Assembly (NCBI GenBank): GCA_963693085.1
Contig: OY856410.1
Coordinates: forward strand, 886,301,835 to 886,365,834
DNA from: Alisma plantago-aquatica
Lineage: Eukaryota; Streptophyta; Magnoliopsida; Alismatales; Alismataceae
Length of the DNA stretch: 64,000 bases
Direction: 5' to 3'
The notes beneath the pieces were generated by a model, which ran no database searches, had not been told where the DNA came from, and saw only the letters and a list, made by a program, of their open reading frames with translations. Below are positions 24,545 to 35,420 of this stretch, piece by piece. Positions within the stretch are counted from its first letter, which is position 1. Each line of letters opens with the position of its first letter. Made by a program: the position numbers and the translations under genes.

Positions 24545-25990
24545 TGGATAGAGGTTGAAGATGTCTTGCACGATATGGGTCTTTGGCCGATACAACTAGG
24601 TTGCCCGATATGGCTTGCTTGCCTGATACAGTACCTTGTTCTATAGTTTATCCATCAGTTGATAGTTATGGCAACACCCCTTTCTCTCCTTTGGATTTGA
24701 AAGGTGAGCCTATGACCTATATGTATGGGTGATATGATGAGTTGGTAATAGTTTTACCCTGGTGCCCAATATCCCTTATCCACCCTAGAGTTAGGGTTTG
24801 GACGACATGGTTGCTAGACCCTTGGATGGGCTCTTGACCGACATGTGCTTCCTTGGTGACATTTTGAGTATGTTGCCTGATACCCTCATTAGGGTTAAGT
24901 CTTGGATGATATGCTATGTTAACTCTTTATGGATCTTGTGGTCATTATGCCCTTCTGCCCGACATGGTGATAAGTGAGTTGGTAGTTGGCCAACACCACC
25001 TTGATCCTTGTATCTTGGCCGATATAGAGCCTCAACCCTAGATTGGGCATTAGAGTTGCTTTGGGCAACATGAGTTGTCTACCCTTGTTGCATGATATGT
25101 TCTTGAGGTGGAATCCTTGGTAGATATGCTTGCTTGGGCGTTAGGTCGATCCTTGTATGCTTGGTCGATATGCCTAGTAAAGCTTAGTTGGTGACCGTTA
25201 TGGTCCTTTGGCTGATATTTCTTGTGGAGATGATGGATGGGAGATACACTATGTTGAGTGCCCTGCCCGATACACCTTGTAGAGGTGGTTGCCCGATACA
25301 CCTAGTCGAGATGGTTGGACGATACACCATGTACAGAGGATGCCTGATACACCCTCTTGTCTTGAGATGATCTTGGCCATTATGTGAAGTTAGCTTAGTG
25401 CCCGACGTGGTCTTGGCCGATAGGATTTGATAGCTTCATGCCCAGCATGGCCTTGGTCGTTATCCTTGTTTAGATGAGCTTGGGCAATATGGTATACTGC
25501 CCAGGATGGCTTTGGCTGATACCACCATGTCTTAGTTAAGCTTTTACTTATATGAAGTGTTGGACGATATGGCTTTATGCCCGACATGCTAACCCTAGAT
25601 GTTGGTCGTTATGCTGCTTCATGGCCATGCACGACACCGTTCTTGGGCGTCATGGGTACCCTAGCCGATAGGGTTAACCCTTGGATGATGCTGAGATGGT
25701 TTCACGATAGGGGCGCCTTGGGTGACACCCCTTTGGTCGATATGGCTCATGTTGAAGGTTAGCCGATAGTGAAAACATAACCCTAACCCTAGCTTGGTGC
25801 ACGTTAGACCCTTAGCAGATAACCATGGTAGTGTTGCACGTTATACCTTGGTGATGGCTTCCCAACACCATGAGAGCTAATGGAACCTTGATGCACGATA
25901 GAGGATGTGTAGTGGTTGGCCGATATGGTGGTGAGTTGCCTTAGGGTTGGAAACCCTAGCCGTTATACCTTTGGTAAGGGTCTTTCTATA
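24545..25990. repeat. CCGATA motif cluster in RE-D LTR
   Basis: Dozens of copies of GCCCGATACACC, GGCCGATATGG, GCCCGACATGG and decayed forms (TTGATA, CTGATA) are spread over 1.4 kb, on average every 40-50 bp. The 3' LTR has the same cluster at about 38395-39790. The array is specific to this family. Confidence 0.78.
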
Positions 25991-27114
25991 CCAGGCACAT
26001 CCTTTGGTGAGGGATGGCGCTGCCCGCCAGACCTTTAGTGAGGGTTGCGGGATCTTTGGTGAGGGTTCTGATGACCCAAAATGCATATAGCTAATATATG
26101 TGGTCACATCTCTATTAATAACAATGATACATGTGATATGGTTTAATCACCTGGAACCCTGCACCTATTCTAATAATGAGATAAGATGATAGGTTGTAAA
26201 CCTGGTATGCTTGGAAGGATATGATGTTACTACACATGATGATATGACACAGGTATATGACCACAAGTATGGTCCATGATGTGTGCTCATGTTTAATAAT
26301 AAAAGTATGATGAGCCAAGATGAAATGGGTTGTGGACCTTTGTGCAGTGGTTATTTATGGGTAATGATAGATGAACCTTTGATAAGTTTGGATGGTGGGT
26401 AATAATGTATGATCCTTAAGATAATCCTTAGGGATGATGTTCTTAATAGTTAAAGATGCGGGATATGGTGGGATATCCCTGACTTGATAGGTGTGGTGTA
26501 TTGATGAAAACACCAGGTCATGACATTAATCTACATATGTTCATAATGATGAAAGAATATACCAATGTATAAACCTAAATCTTGATGATATGACAATCAA
26601 AGATATGCTCATGAGATATGGGGCATGTTGGGTGCTCACAGTTTGGTAATGATAAAGTAATTGCAATTCTTGCATATACAACCTTGAATCTCATGTATAT
26701 ATGAACATGGATGATGTTCCAATTTGGTATACCTGAAAACTTGATAGCATAATAATCACAATATTCTCTCTTAGATATATGTTCTATGCTTGGTAATCTG
26801 GTTATCTCTTTCTTATGCAAGCTAACCATGCATGTATATTGAATTCATAGCCAGGTAAGAGCTATGGTAATTACATGGTTTATGCTTTGTGTATCATTTG
26901 ATGAATGTGCAATGACTGAATAATAATGATGATAACTCTTTTAAAAAGATAACATGTAACAACAAGTATAATGTGAAAGGTCTGAGGACCTGATTTAAGG
27001 CTGCGTGCCTAGTTGAGGGATGCGTTCCCAAAATGCTGATGCATAATGTGAAAGCCTTGAGAGGCAGTGGCAATATATGACAGAGGGATTGAGATCCCAT
27101 GATAATGTATGAGG

Positions 27115-27117
27115 TGA
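27115..27117. repeat. Target-site duplication of TE-E (TGA; right copy at 32840-32842)
   Basis: TGA flanks TE-E on both sides. The uninterrupted 3' LTR of RE-D has a single TGA at the same place (40918-40920), which confirms both ends to the base. Three-base duplications are the CACTA hallmark. Confidence 0.95.
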
Positions 27118-27130
27118 CACTACTACAGAA
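27118..27130 (+). repeat. TE-E terminal inverted repeat, left
   Basis: CACTACTACAGAA is identical to the reverse complement of 32827-32839. CACTA ends are the transposase cleavage sites. Confidence 0.96.
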
Positions 27131-27139
27131 CATGCCTTT

Positions 27140-27570
27140 GGCATCGGTTATTTAACCCCCTTTGGCTACAGTTTTCAAGCGACGCCTATGTGGGCGCCGC
27201 TAAAGGTCGAACTCTTCGGCGTCGGTTTTCTAACCGACGCCTATATGAGTTATATATAGTTGGCCGACGTCTATAGGGTTCGCGCCACAAAAAAGAGCAC
27301 CGACTAGGACACTTTCTGTGTTAGTTAACAACTGAACAACCGACGCCATACTCCCAGATGACATGGTCGTGCTTTGCTGCACGGTCGTGTTTAGTACTGT
27401 AGGCATCCGTTTTATATGAATATGCGATGCCTTTTCCACCACGGTCGTGCTTTCCTGCACGGTCGGGTTTTTTGTCATATTAGGCGTCAGTTTTTATCCA
27501 ATAACCGACGTTGTAGGCCTTTGATGACGGTGTTCTATAAATAACCGATGCCTATACTTTAATTTTTTTT
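27140..27570. repeat. TE-E subterminal repeats, left
   Basis: There are several copies of GGCGTCGGTT or AACCGACGCC and variants, including a fold-back with 10-bp arms at 27218-27227 and 27232-27241. In the En/Spm family such subterminal motifs bind the accessory transposition protein. CpG-loss variants are common. Confidence 0.85.
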
Positions 27571-27834
27571 TTCTTATCAATTTGCAGGCCTGCTGTGGCT
27601 GGTCAGCAGGATGAGAACCTACAGTTCAGTTTTGTGAATTGTAGGTTTACGACATCCATTGATATCAGCCTACAAACAGGCCACAAACCTGCAAAATCAA
27701 TAAATATTTTTTCACACAAGTAGATACATTCAGACATCAATTCAATTCTCACATTCACACATGTAGAAACATTCAAATACATGTAGAAACATTCAGACAT
27801 GTATAAACATTCAGAAATATTCATTTATAAAATA

Positions 27835-30495
27835 TCATTTAGCATCGCTATCAGCATCCCAATTATATCTTACAATCGCCACTGCTTGTATGGCTTTTTC
27901 CCATTCTTCTCTTACTTCATTTAATGCTTCCATCGTATATGGAGCATGTACATTTTTTAAGCGTTTACCTATAGTGTGGTCAATTTTAAACACCTACAAA
28001 GAGAATGATGTATATATAAGTAATAATATAAAAATAAGATTGATATATTTCATACTAACTAATGGGACTATATATAATACCTCATGTATGCTATTAATAT
28101 CCAATGCGGCATGTCGGATAATCATCTGCATAAATCGCATCACATAGTATGTGCATGCCCAGCCGTTGTCTTGTGTAGCACACTATAAATTGAAACATAC
28201 AAAATATTAAAAAATACAACTAAGCACAGTTCACATAAATAATATATACATTGGAGTCGGGAACTTACTTTTATGTTCTCCAAAATTATTGGCTGGTTCT
28301 TTCTCCTTGGGACATTTCCTCCAGCATTTTTGAATGCATCTAAACCCCTACATGTTAATGTAACACAGTAAATTGCATAATTAAATAGTAATGTAATAAC
28401 AGATGTTAACGGATATAAAATGAAATATTTCTCACCAGAATAATGACATTCTCAATGTGTGTCCAATTTTAGTGTTCAATGTACTTCCCGTAGGATCTAT
28501 ATAATAAACAGTGAACGTCCCGGGGACAATAACTAGTAACTCCCAATGTCTAGCGCTATAGGTAAAAAAGTTAAAAATTAATAACTCAAAATGCACAATA
28601 AAAATGGAATTTTCTTAAGTCCAAATTATAAATAAAGTAAACTTACTTGACATTGAATGGAGCTATTATTATCGTCTTCTTTTGCTGACCGAAAATTGTA
28701 AAAGCATCTATACAGTATTGTTGAACACTATCAGGGTCTTTAGCTACCATACTAATCAATGATGGAATCAAAAATCCCACAAGATCAAATGCAAATTGTT
28801 TGCATTGATCTTCGACTAAGTAGCTGCAAAACATGTATTACGTATGCATTAATATATAAGAAACCAGATCACCGGATCTTACACAAGGTATATGGATGTA
28901 TAAACAAGATCTCACCTTATCCATGTCTCTATCATTGATGTATTCAACCAATCATACATAAACAACTCAATAATATCTTGTATAAATAAAGAGCTATCGT
29001 ATGATTGACCTGCATAATCTGCTTCTAAAGAAACAACTATAGGGCAATGTATATTATGTGCCCGTAGCCAACATGCCATTCCCCTACAAGCAGGACCTAA
29101 CGGGTATTTTAGGTCATTTGGAACCCAACTTGGTAATGCAGGAAGTGGAGGTGGAGGCCTAGGTGCTCCGGGTGTCTTCTTTTTAACCTGTATATATAAT
29201 TTTAGATCAGTTGACCTCATATATACACATTAACAATCTAAAGTAATGTAAATTTATCTTACAATTTCAGTAGTGTAGACGACATCTGCTTTGGATCACA
29301 ATATCACCCCACCTTCTGCCTCACCAAGTGTATCAATATCTGGGTGGGCATATGTCAATGCAGCTTCCCTCCAATCGGGTAATACACATATCGGGCTCAC
29401 ACGAACGTAGCCCTGTGGCATTGGAGTCCCATGAAACATTGCCCCAGGAAGGGACGGGTAAGCTCGCGCCTCTGCAAAAACATAGTCTTGCATTCTTAAG
29501 CGGCATGGCTTCAATGTCCCGTACGGATTCATCCCATCTGTACAAAGCCCAAGTCTTAGATTCTTATCTTCTTCACCAAATTTGGGGTACAATAGATCAA
29601 TCTTCTTCCACTGTGGGGAATCAGATGCATGTCGTAGGATCCCATCATTATTTTTCTTAACATCTTCATGCCACCTCAAATTCTTCGCATCTTTCGGATT
29701 TGTAAACAAGCGTTGAAACCGTGATATTATAGGTAGATACCACAACACCTTGGCAGGAGAACCAGTTTTGGACTCCCCCGAAGTCGTCAATTTATACCGT
29801 GACGCACCACATTTTGGACAATCTTTCAAATCTACATAGTCCTTTTGAAATAATACACCACAATCATTCGGGCATGCGTGTATCTTCTTGGCCTCCATTC
29901 CCATTGGGCACAACATTTTATTTACCGGGTATGTTGAGATTGGCAGCTCGTTTCCTTCAGGAAGCATTTCTTTCAACAAAGTCAACAATTCAGTGAAGCT
30001 TTTGTCACTCCATCTATTGTTAGCTTTCAACTTATACAATCTCAACACAGCGCTAAGCTTCATAAACTTAGCACAGCCTGTGTATAACGGTATATCAGCA
30101 TCATGCACAATGTTTCTAAAGATAGGAGGTGGATCAGTGTGCTCTACCCTACAACTATCCAGCATCACATCAACGATGTCTACTGGAACTGGTTCGTTCA
30201 CATCTACGTCATCGGAGGCAATTTCTTCTTCCACCCAAGCACTAGTATCAGAGTTTGAAATCTCTCCATGCCAGTGCCATTCTGTATAGCCTTGTACAAT
30301 CCCGTTGCACATGACATGACTTTTGATTTCCTCACCAGTATTGACTTTCAAGTTGTTACCGCAATGCCTACATGGATAGTAGAACCTATCTATAGGTTTT
30401 TTCCTATGTTCCTCGGCAAATCTAACAAACTGATCAAGACCAGATATAAACTATGGGGTGCAACGATTGTGAATGGACATCCATGATCTATCCAT
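27835..30495 (-). pseudogene. TE-E gene: truncated TNP2 transposase fused to DUF8039-like and Ulp1-like protease parts
   Basis: I read seven exons on the minus strand: 30495-29263, 29187-28916, 28823-28647, 28555-28436, 28347-28269, 28182-28081 and 27993-27835, each intron GT...AG. Exon 1 begins MDRSW, carries the transposase-associated domain (FYYPCRHCGNN, YTEWHWHGE) and the start of TNP2 up to LCTDGMNPYG (first catalytic Asp region). It then passes directly into a DUF8039-like segment (HGTPMPQGYVRV, TLGEAEGG). The rest of the TNP2 core is absent. Exons 3-7 give a Ulp1-like cysteine protease with His in ARHWELL, Asp in YYIDPTG and Cys in TQDNGWACTYY, open to the stop at 27835. Two in-frame stops break exon 1: one early TAG near 30450 and one TGA near 29295. 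Exon boundaries are by eye. Confidence 0.82.
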
Positions 30496-30687
30496 TCTAT
30501 GATCAAAGAGAAAACAAGTAAATATTAGGACAAAATTAGGGTATACACTTACATCCTATCCAAGATTTACTCCTATTATCTACAATGAAGCCGGACTCCA
30601 TACAAACAGTATATAATTTAGTGATTCTTCATTCTAATTTATACCAATGTACAAGTAATATAAAGAACAATGATTGTTCACTTTATA

Positions 30688-31635
30688 GGCCAACAAACAC
30701 ATGTGATGTCATTCTTAGATATAATAAATGTGTACCACCTATCCCATCCTTGAACACCTAATCTCACTAGTAAGTGTATAATGTGTATTGGGTTTTCGAG
30801 AAAATTTCGGCAGCATTTCCCCGCTGTTCTCTAAGTACATATGTAATTAAAGAACAAATGGGGAAATGCTACTGAAATTTTCTCAAAAACCCAATACACA
30901 TTATACACTTACATCCTAAGTGAGATTAGGTGTTCAAGAACAGTCCCAAACCGGGGACTATCCAAGATTTACTCCTAATGAGTAAATCTGGGATGGGTTT
31001 CTAGGCCAACAAACACATGTGATGTCATTCTTATATATAATAAATGTGTACCACCTATCCCATCTTTGAACACCTAATCTCACTAGTAAGTGTATAATGT
31101 GTATTGGGTTTTCAAGAAAATTTCGGCAGCATTTCCCCGCTGTTCTATAAGTACATATGTACTTAGAGAATGAACGGGGAAATGCTACCGAAATTTTCTC
31201 GAAAACCCAATACACATTATACACTTACATCCTAAGTGAGATTAGGTGTTCAAGAATAGTCCCAAACTGGGGACTATCCAAGATTTACTCCTAATGAGTA
31301 AATCTTGGATGGGTTTCTAGGCCAACAAACACATGTGATGTCATTCTTATATATAATAAATGTGTACCACCTATCCCATCCTTGAACACCTAATCTCACT
31401 AGTAAGTGTATAATGTGCATTGGGTTTTCAACAAAATTTCGGTAGCATTTCCACGCTGTTCTCTAAGTACATATGTACTTAGAGAACAAACGAGGAAATG
31501 CTACCGAAATTTTCTCGAAAACCCAATACACATTATACACTTACATCCTAAGTGAGATTAGGTTTTCAAGAATAGTCCCAAACCAGGGACTATCCAAGAT
31601 TTACTCCTAATGAGTAAATCTTGGAGGGGTTTCTA
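30688..31635. repeat. Three tandem 316-bp units, each an inverted repeat
   Basis: Units start at 30688, 31004 and 31320 with GGCCAACAAACACATGTGAT, and a fourth start is at 31636. Inside each unit the segment from AACACCTAATCTCACT to AGTGAGATTAGGTGTT is a long imperfect palindrome with arms of roughly 90-100 bp, centred near 30838 in the first unit. A second small fold-back (CCAAGATTTACTC / GAGTAAATCTTGG) follows. It lies upstream of the TE-E gene. Confidence 0.92.
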
Positions 31636-31906
31636 GGCCAACAAACACAATAATAGATATGTACATGTTAGGGTTTCATCACGATTAATGTCAGGGTTTC
31701 ATCACAATTGATGTTAGGGTTTAATCAAATCAAATTAGGATGCTACAATTGACAAGTTTAAATCTTATTTCAACATGCATCAAAATTTACTGAATTAGGC
31801 CAAACATTACGATTAGAAGCAAAAATATATGACAAATATATGCAAGCAAAAGATTTGTTCATATCCTAGGATTTACATAAAGCATTACATAAAAATTTGT
31901 TCATAT

Positions 31907-32054
31907 CCTTACCAACAGAAAGCACGGCCGTGGCTGTGTTGGCCTACCACGACCGCGCTGTCCAGCACGACCATGGTAGGCCAACACAGCCACAGCCGTT
32001 ACCATGGCCATGGTAGGCCAACACAGCCATGGTTGTGCTTGCTGTTGGTAAGGA
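31907..32054. repeat. Inverted repeat with about 43-bp arms (GC-rich)
   Basis: The arm 31907-31949 pairs with 32011-32054, with a few mismatches. The inner block GGCCAACACAGCCA and its complement occur three times, so the loop side holds an extra arm copy at 31974-31993. Transcripts would form a strong hairpin. It sits between the 316-bp repeats and the GC-rich stretch. Confidence 0.88.
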
Positions 32055-32055
32055 G

Positions 32056-32350
32056 CTAAGGAGAAGGAAGAAAAGAGGCTAGCCAACCTGGAGCTAGCGT
32101 GGAGAAGAGCGGCAGCGAGCAGCGGTAGCAGTGGCGGAGAGCAGACGAAGAAGCCGAGGGGCGGGCGGTGGCCGGAGAAGCAACAGATGGCCGGAGAAGC
32201 AGCAGGTGCCGGGCGAAGAAGTAGAGCAGTGGCGGCGAAGAAGAAGCAGCGCCGGCGAGCAGAGCAGCAGCACCGTCGACGGCGACGGCGAGGCGAGGTG
32301 AGGCGAGGAAGCACAGGCAGCAGCTAGCGGGCGATGAAGACAATGAAACA
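32056..32350 (-). other. GC-rich, CpG-rich stretch, possible 5' leader or captured host sequence
   Basis: In a window that is mostly AT-rich, these 300 bases are very rich in GC and in GCGGC, GAAGAAG and GGCGAGG elements. The minus strand is C/T-rich, as in plant 5' leaders, and lies upstream of the TE-E gene. Overlapping open frames exist in several frames and have low-complexity Ser/Ala/Pro/Leu content, so none is convincing as a gene. Confidence 0.55.
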
Positions 32351-32399
32351 AGTACCGGTGTGATTGATCGATCGTGGGTCTATTAAGTTCGTAAAGGCA

Positions 32400-32826
32400 T
32401 CTATTATCAAATACAAACGACACCTAAAGTCTTTGGCGTCGGTTGATAGTAAAACACCGACGCCCAACTAGACAACCTTTACCCTAATTTTTTTGGCGGG
32501 AACCATTATCAGCGTCAGTTATCGAAGGATAACTGACACTAAAAGTGGGACTTTTCGTGCAAATTTTCATTTTAAATAGGCGTCGGTGAATTGTTAAAAC
32601 ACCGACGTTGTAGGTGACCTAAAATGTTTTTTCCCGAAAATTGAATTTCGCGGGCGATTTTAGGCGTCAGTCTGTTATAACCAGCTGACACTGAATACAA
32701 AGCGGTACCCGTGTCTGGCTGGTCTTCGAATATAGACGTCGGTTTGCATAAATAACTGACGTCTAATATTAGAGGCGTCGGTTTTCCTAAATAACCGACG
32801 CCCAGAAAAGCGACACTGAATGTTGT
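32400..32826. repeat. TE-E subterminal repeats, right
   Basis: Copies of GGCGTCGGTT, AACCGACGCC and decayed forms mirror the left end. The fold-back arms at 32774-32783 and 32793-32802 are perfect. Confidence 0.85.
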
Positions 32827-32839
32827 TTCTGTAGTAGTG
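32827..32839 (-). repeat. TE-E terminal inverted repeat, right
   Basis: TTCTGTAGTAGTG is the exact reverse complement of the left terminus. TSD TGA follows at 32840-32842. Confidence 0.96.
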
Positions 32840-32974
32840 TGAAAGCCTTGAGAGGCAGTGGCATTGTGTGATGTATGAGGGATTGCTTTCCCATGGTTAT
32901 ATGATGATTGTTGAGGGTAATGAGAACAAAAAGGGCAGTATAACATTAATACAATTACATTTAATGTTGTTCAT

Positions 32975-32978
<4 letters not shown>

Positions 32979-33018
<40 letters not shown>
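32979..33018. repeat. (TA)20 microsatellite in RE-D 5' LTR
   Basis: This is an uninterrupted TA run. In the 3' LTR the site (41055-41097) is shorter and broken by TGTATG, so it changed after insertion. Confidence 0.95.
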
Positions 33019-33022
<4 letters not shown>

Positions 33023-33849
33023 TGGCTGTTCTATATAACTTGATTACCCCAACAATCTACTCAAAATGCATTAACTAATTACAGATGAATCTCTCATGTA
33101 GTTGCCTTGGCCATAGATCCATTACCGTCAGTATTTGGTGATGGTGAAATAGGTTTATCCTGCGAGATTACCTGGAGCGCATATTGTTGAATATGCGAGG
33201 TTTCCCCTAGCCTAAAATAGGAGGGTTTGAGTGCAGCTGTGGTTGCAGACTCAGGATATATGGAGCATGGCGAACAAACCCATTGCTCAGGATATGTGAT
33301 GATGAGCATGATGCGTTCATGGCTCAGATGTATGCACTAGCACCTATGATGAGGTGAGCTAAAGATATGGGTAGCTTGCGGAGCTGACCCAGAGGTTGAG
33401 GCCCTACAAGCATAAGACTGTGGTCTTGCTTGATGATTCATGTACTGACCACGAGGAGGCAGGGTCATGGAGTCCGGATCTCCTTAGACTTTTTATGGCA
33501 CCAGATTGGGCTTCGCAGCCAATGGTTGGATTTGAGCAGGGAAGGATCACTTCTTTAGGGCATAATAATCCGTAAACAAGTTGTATAGTATCTTGCTTAG
33601 GGAAAATATGGAACATTGGTTGAGGCCTTGCTTGTACTGTTGAACTAGGTACAATATACAGTTTACCATATGAACCTTGTATTATGTGGCGGATTCATAT
33701 ACAACTTAACTTGTCAATCATGTTCCAAAAAGAGTATCTGGATATAGGCCTCATGAGTATCTTGGTAAGATTGTTGGTAATATTAGCCCTGCTCAGTATA
33801 CTGCTCTTATAATTTGCTTATATCAGTTATTTGTTATCATAATAAAGCT

Positions 33850-34045
33850 GGTAGAGGGTTATGTGTCTCGCTGGGACTGTGTGTCTCACCCCACTGGTTA
33901 ATAACCCTTTTTAGGTGGACGTGCCTGGAGAGATGAAGATCATGTGGCTACGGATGATATGCAGAGGTATCGTACCTGGTGGAATAGATAGTGTCTAGCA
34001 GTAGAGTCATATGTGTCATCCCTGTACACTTAGGTCTTCGGGAGA
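33850..34045 (+). promoter_or_regulatory. Conserved LTR 3' module (RE-D 5' LTR)
   Basis: It contains CTCGCTGGGACTGTG, GTCTCACCCC, CCTTTTTAGGTGGACG and GTCATCCCTGTACACTTAGG, in the order seen in the other gypsy LTRs. The 3' LTR copy is at 41933-42115. Confidence 0.5.
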
Positions 34046-34321
34046 GCTTTTCGATGTTTCTTGTACAATGATCGATGTACGGTTTTTGGTATGTATCTTC
34101 ATGAAAGAAGTATGACAACCAGTTACTTCATGTAAAGAGATGATGGGAAATTATGTTGTAGCACTCTGAAAAGATGTTATGAAATGAAAAGTGTTGGCTC
34201 AGATATCATATACTTCATCTTGTGGTGCTTGTTGTAAATCGGTTTTAATTTCCCGTGATTTTTCGGTAATCCTCCGGTTAGCATGAAATCATTTTTTGTT
34301 GTGGTTGGGTGTTACAGTGGT

Positions 34322-34330
34322 TGGTATCAG
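34322..34330 (+). promoter_or_regulatory. RE-D primer binding site (partial match to tRNA-Met)
   Basis: TGGTATCAG starts five bases after the LTR, and the next bases (ATCTC) deviate from the expected AGCTC. It is either a mutated site or a shorter pairing. Confidence 0.8.
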
Positions 34331-35289
34331 ATCTCTAGGTTCTTCGAGTCTACAGGGACACTAGGATTAAGATTAGGATGGTGGCTAAGGATGGACCGTG
34401 ACATAAAATATGGTTCATACTACCTAATCTCAGTACTTGATGTCCTGGCCAGGTATTCAAATATTGAAGACAAAGGTAAGTATGGAGCATTAGATTGTTT
34501 CCTCCTTGATTGCTCTGATCAAGTAGTCATTTTGGAGCAATCTAAAGAGCATAACAAATCAAGAATATGACGCTAATACCTTCATCTTGTTATAAAGGGA
34601 GTTAATGAATGCACCATAACCTCTTAATACATGTATGTTTGATAATCAAAAGAGGAAGTAATGGTTCTATAAAACCCAAATCTGTATAAGAATATGATGA
34701 GATAAGTTCTTGAAACTATAATCTTGATAGATGTACGTGACAAAGGACAGATTAACTTGTGATAACAAGGTAAGTTAAAACATAAAACTTACACAAGATG
34801 AAGAAAATACCTAAAAGTAAGATTAAGTTAGAAGAAAGAGAAGAATGAGTGATGAATAAACAAGATGGAACCTGAGATAATCTCAGACCAACCAATGAAC
34901 GTAAGCAGAAATGTGAAAGTATAAAGTGCAGATCCGTGACAAGAAAGAGAAAACAAGGGAGATAATCCCTGTCCAGAAAAATATATGTGAAGAGTAACGA
35001 TCTTTTTCAAACAAAGAAAACAAAAATATGATATAATCAGGGACTAATCATGATCACAATGAAATGGTAATGAGAGAAAGAGAATAATAACATGTTATGG
35101 TCTTGATGTTTCCTGTGCTGAGTACAAGGAACCCAAGAAGATACAAGATAAAAATCAGATGGAACAAGGTTTAATGCTGTATAAAACGGTTGGAAACTCA
35201 TGTAAGAATCAAAGAAAGTGATAATATCCTCCCCTTTGATATGAAACCATAGATGTTGATGGGTTGATGGGAGGAGTTTGTTCCTTTGC

Positions 35290-35420
35290 GTCCCTTCCTT
35301 TTGAGGGAGTGGCAGTCAAGTGGATCTTGTGTCACTTGATATGTGTGCTTTTGAAGTGATCGTTGTTTGGATACTTCGAAAAGTATTAGTTGATCTTGGA
35401 CTTTAGTTTCCAAGATAGAG
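35290..35420 (+). pseudogene. Remnant of gypsy protease region in RE-D
   Basis: Across two frames the sequence resembles the protease block V-x-L-x-x-L-x-x-x-x-F-x-x-I-x-G-M-D-T-L-E-K-Y seen in RE-B and RE-C (compare VDLVSLDMCAFEVIV). Frameshifts and stops break it. It shows that RE-D descends from a gag-pol element. Confidence 0.6.

Larger units (their letters stand above)
27118..32839 (-). mobile_element. TE-E: CACTA (En/Spm) DNA transposon, 5722 bp
   Basis: It has perfect 13-bp terminal inverted repeats CACTACTACAGAA (27118-27130 and 32827-32839), subterminal repeats of ACCGACGCC in both orientations at both ends, a 3-bp TSD, and an internal minus-strand gene with TNP2, DUF8039-like and Ulp1-like parts. 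Upstream of the gene lie three palindromic 316-bp repeats, an inverted repeat and a GC-rich stretch. The transposase core is missing, so it should depend on another copy to move. It inserted after RE-D, since only one LTR carries it. Confidence 0.96.
23152..34316 (+). repeat. RE-D 5' LTR, interrupted by TE-E
   Basis: It starts TGTAAGGATC and ends GGTGTTACA. Without TE-E (27118-32839) and one TGA copy it is about 5.44 kb and aligns throughout with 36993-42395. Landmarks are a TATA box at 23904-23910, a donor-like site at 24070, a CCGATA motif cluster at 24545-25990, a two-copy tandem repeat of about 68 bp where TE-E landed, a TA microsatellite and the shared 3' module. Small open frames here occur in both LTRs only because LTRs are duplicates. 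Confidence 0.92.

Noticed and set aside
24215..24646. Open frame of 143 codons, with a similar 111-codon frame at 38057-38392
   Set aside because: Both are the same LTR segment of RE-D, so the agreement comes from LTR duplication. There is no known domain, and the two copies end at different places.
27140..27241. Rho-independent terminator-like hairpin
   Set aside because: The hairpin is one of the CACTA subterminal repeats. Bacterial terminators do not apply to a plant nuclear sequence.
29328..30289. Plus-strand open frames opposite the CACTA gene
   Set aside because: They are the antisense of exon 1, which has clear TNP2 and DUF8039-like homology on the minus strand.
30688..31635. CRISPR-like array
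   Set aside because: The units are contiguous 316-bp tandem repeats with internal palindromes and no spacers, in a plant transposon.
31901..32423. Three overlapping open frames on the minus strand in the GC-rich block
   Set aside because: Low-complexity Ser/Ala/Pro/Leu products in all frames are expected from GC-rich sequence with few stop codons.
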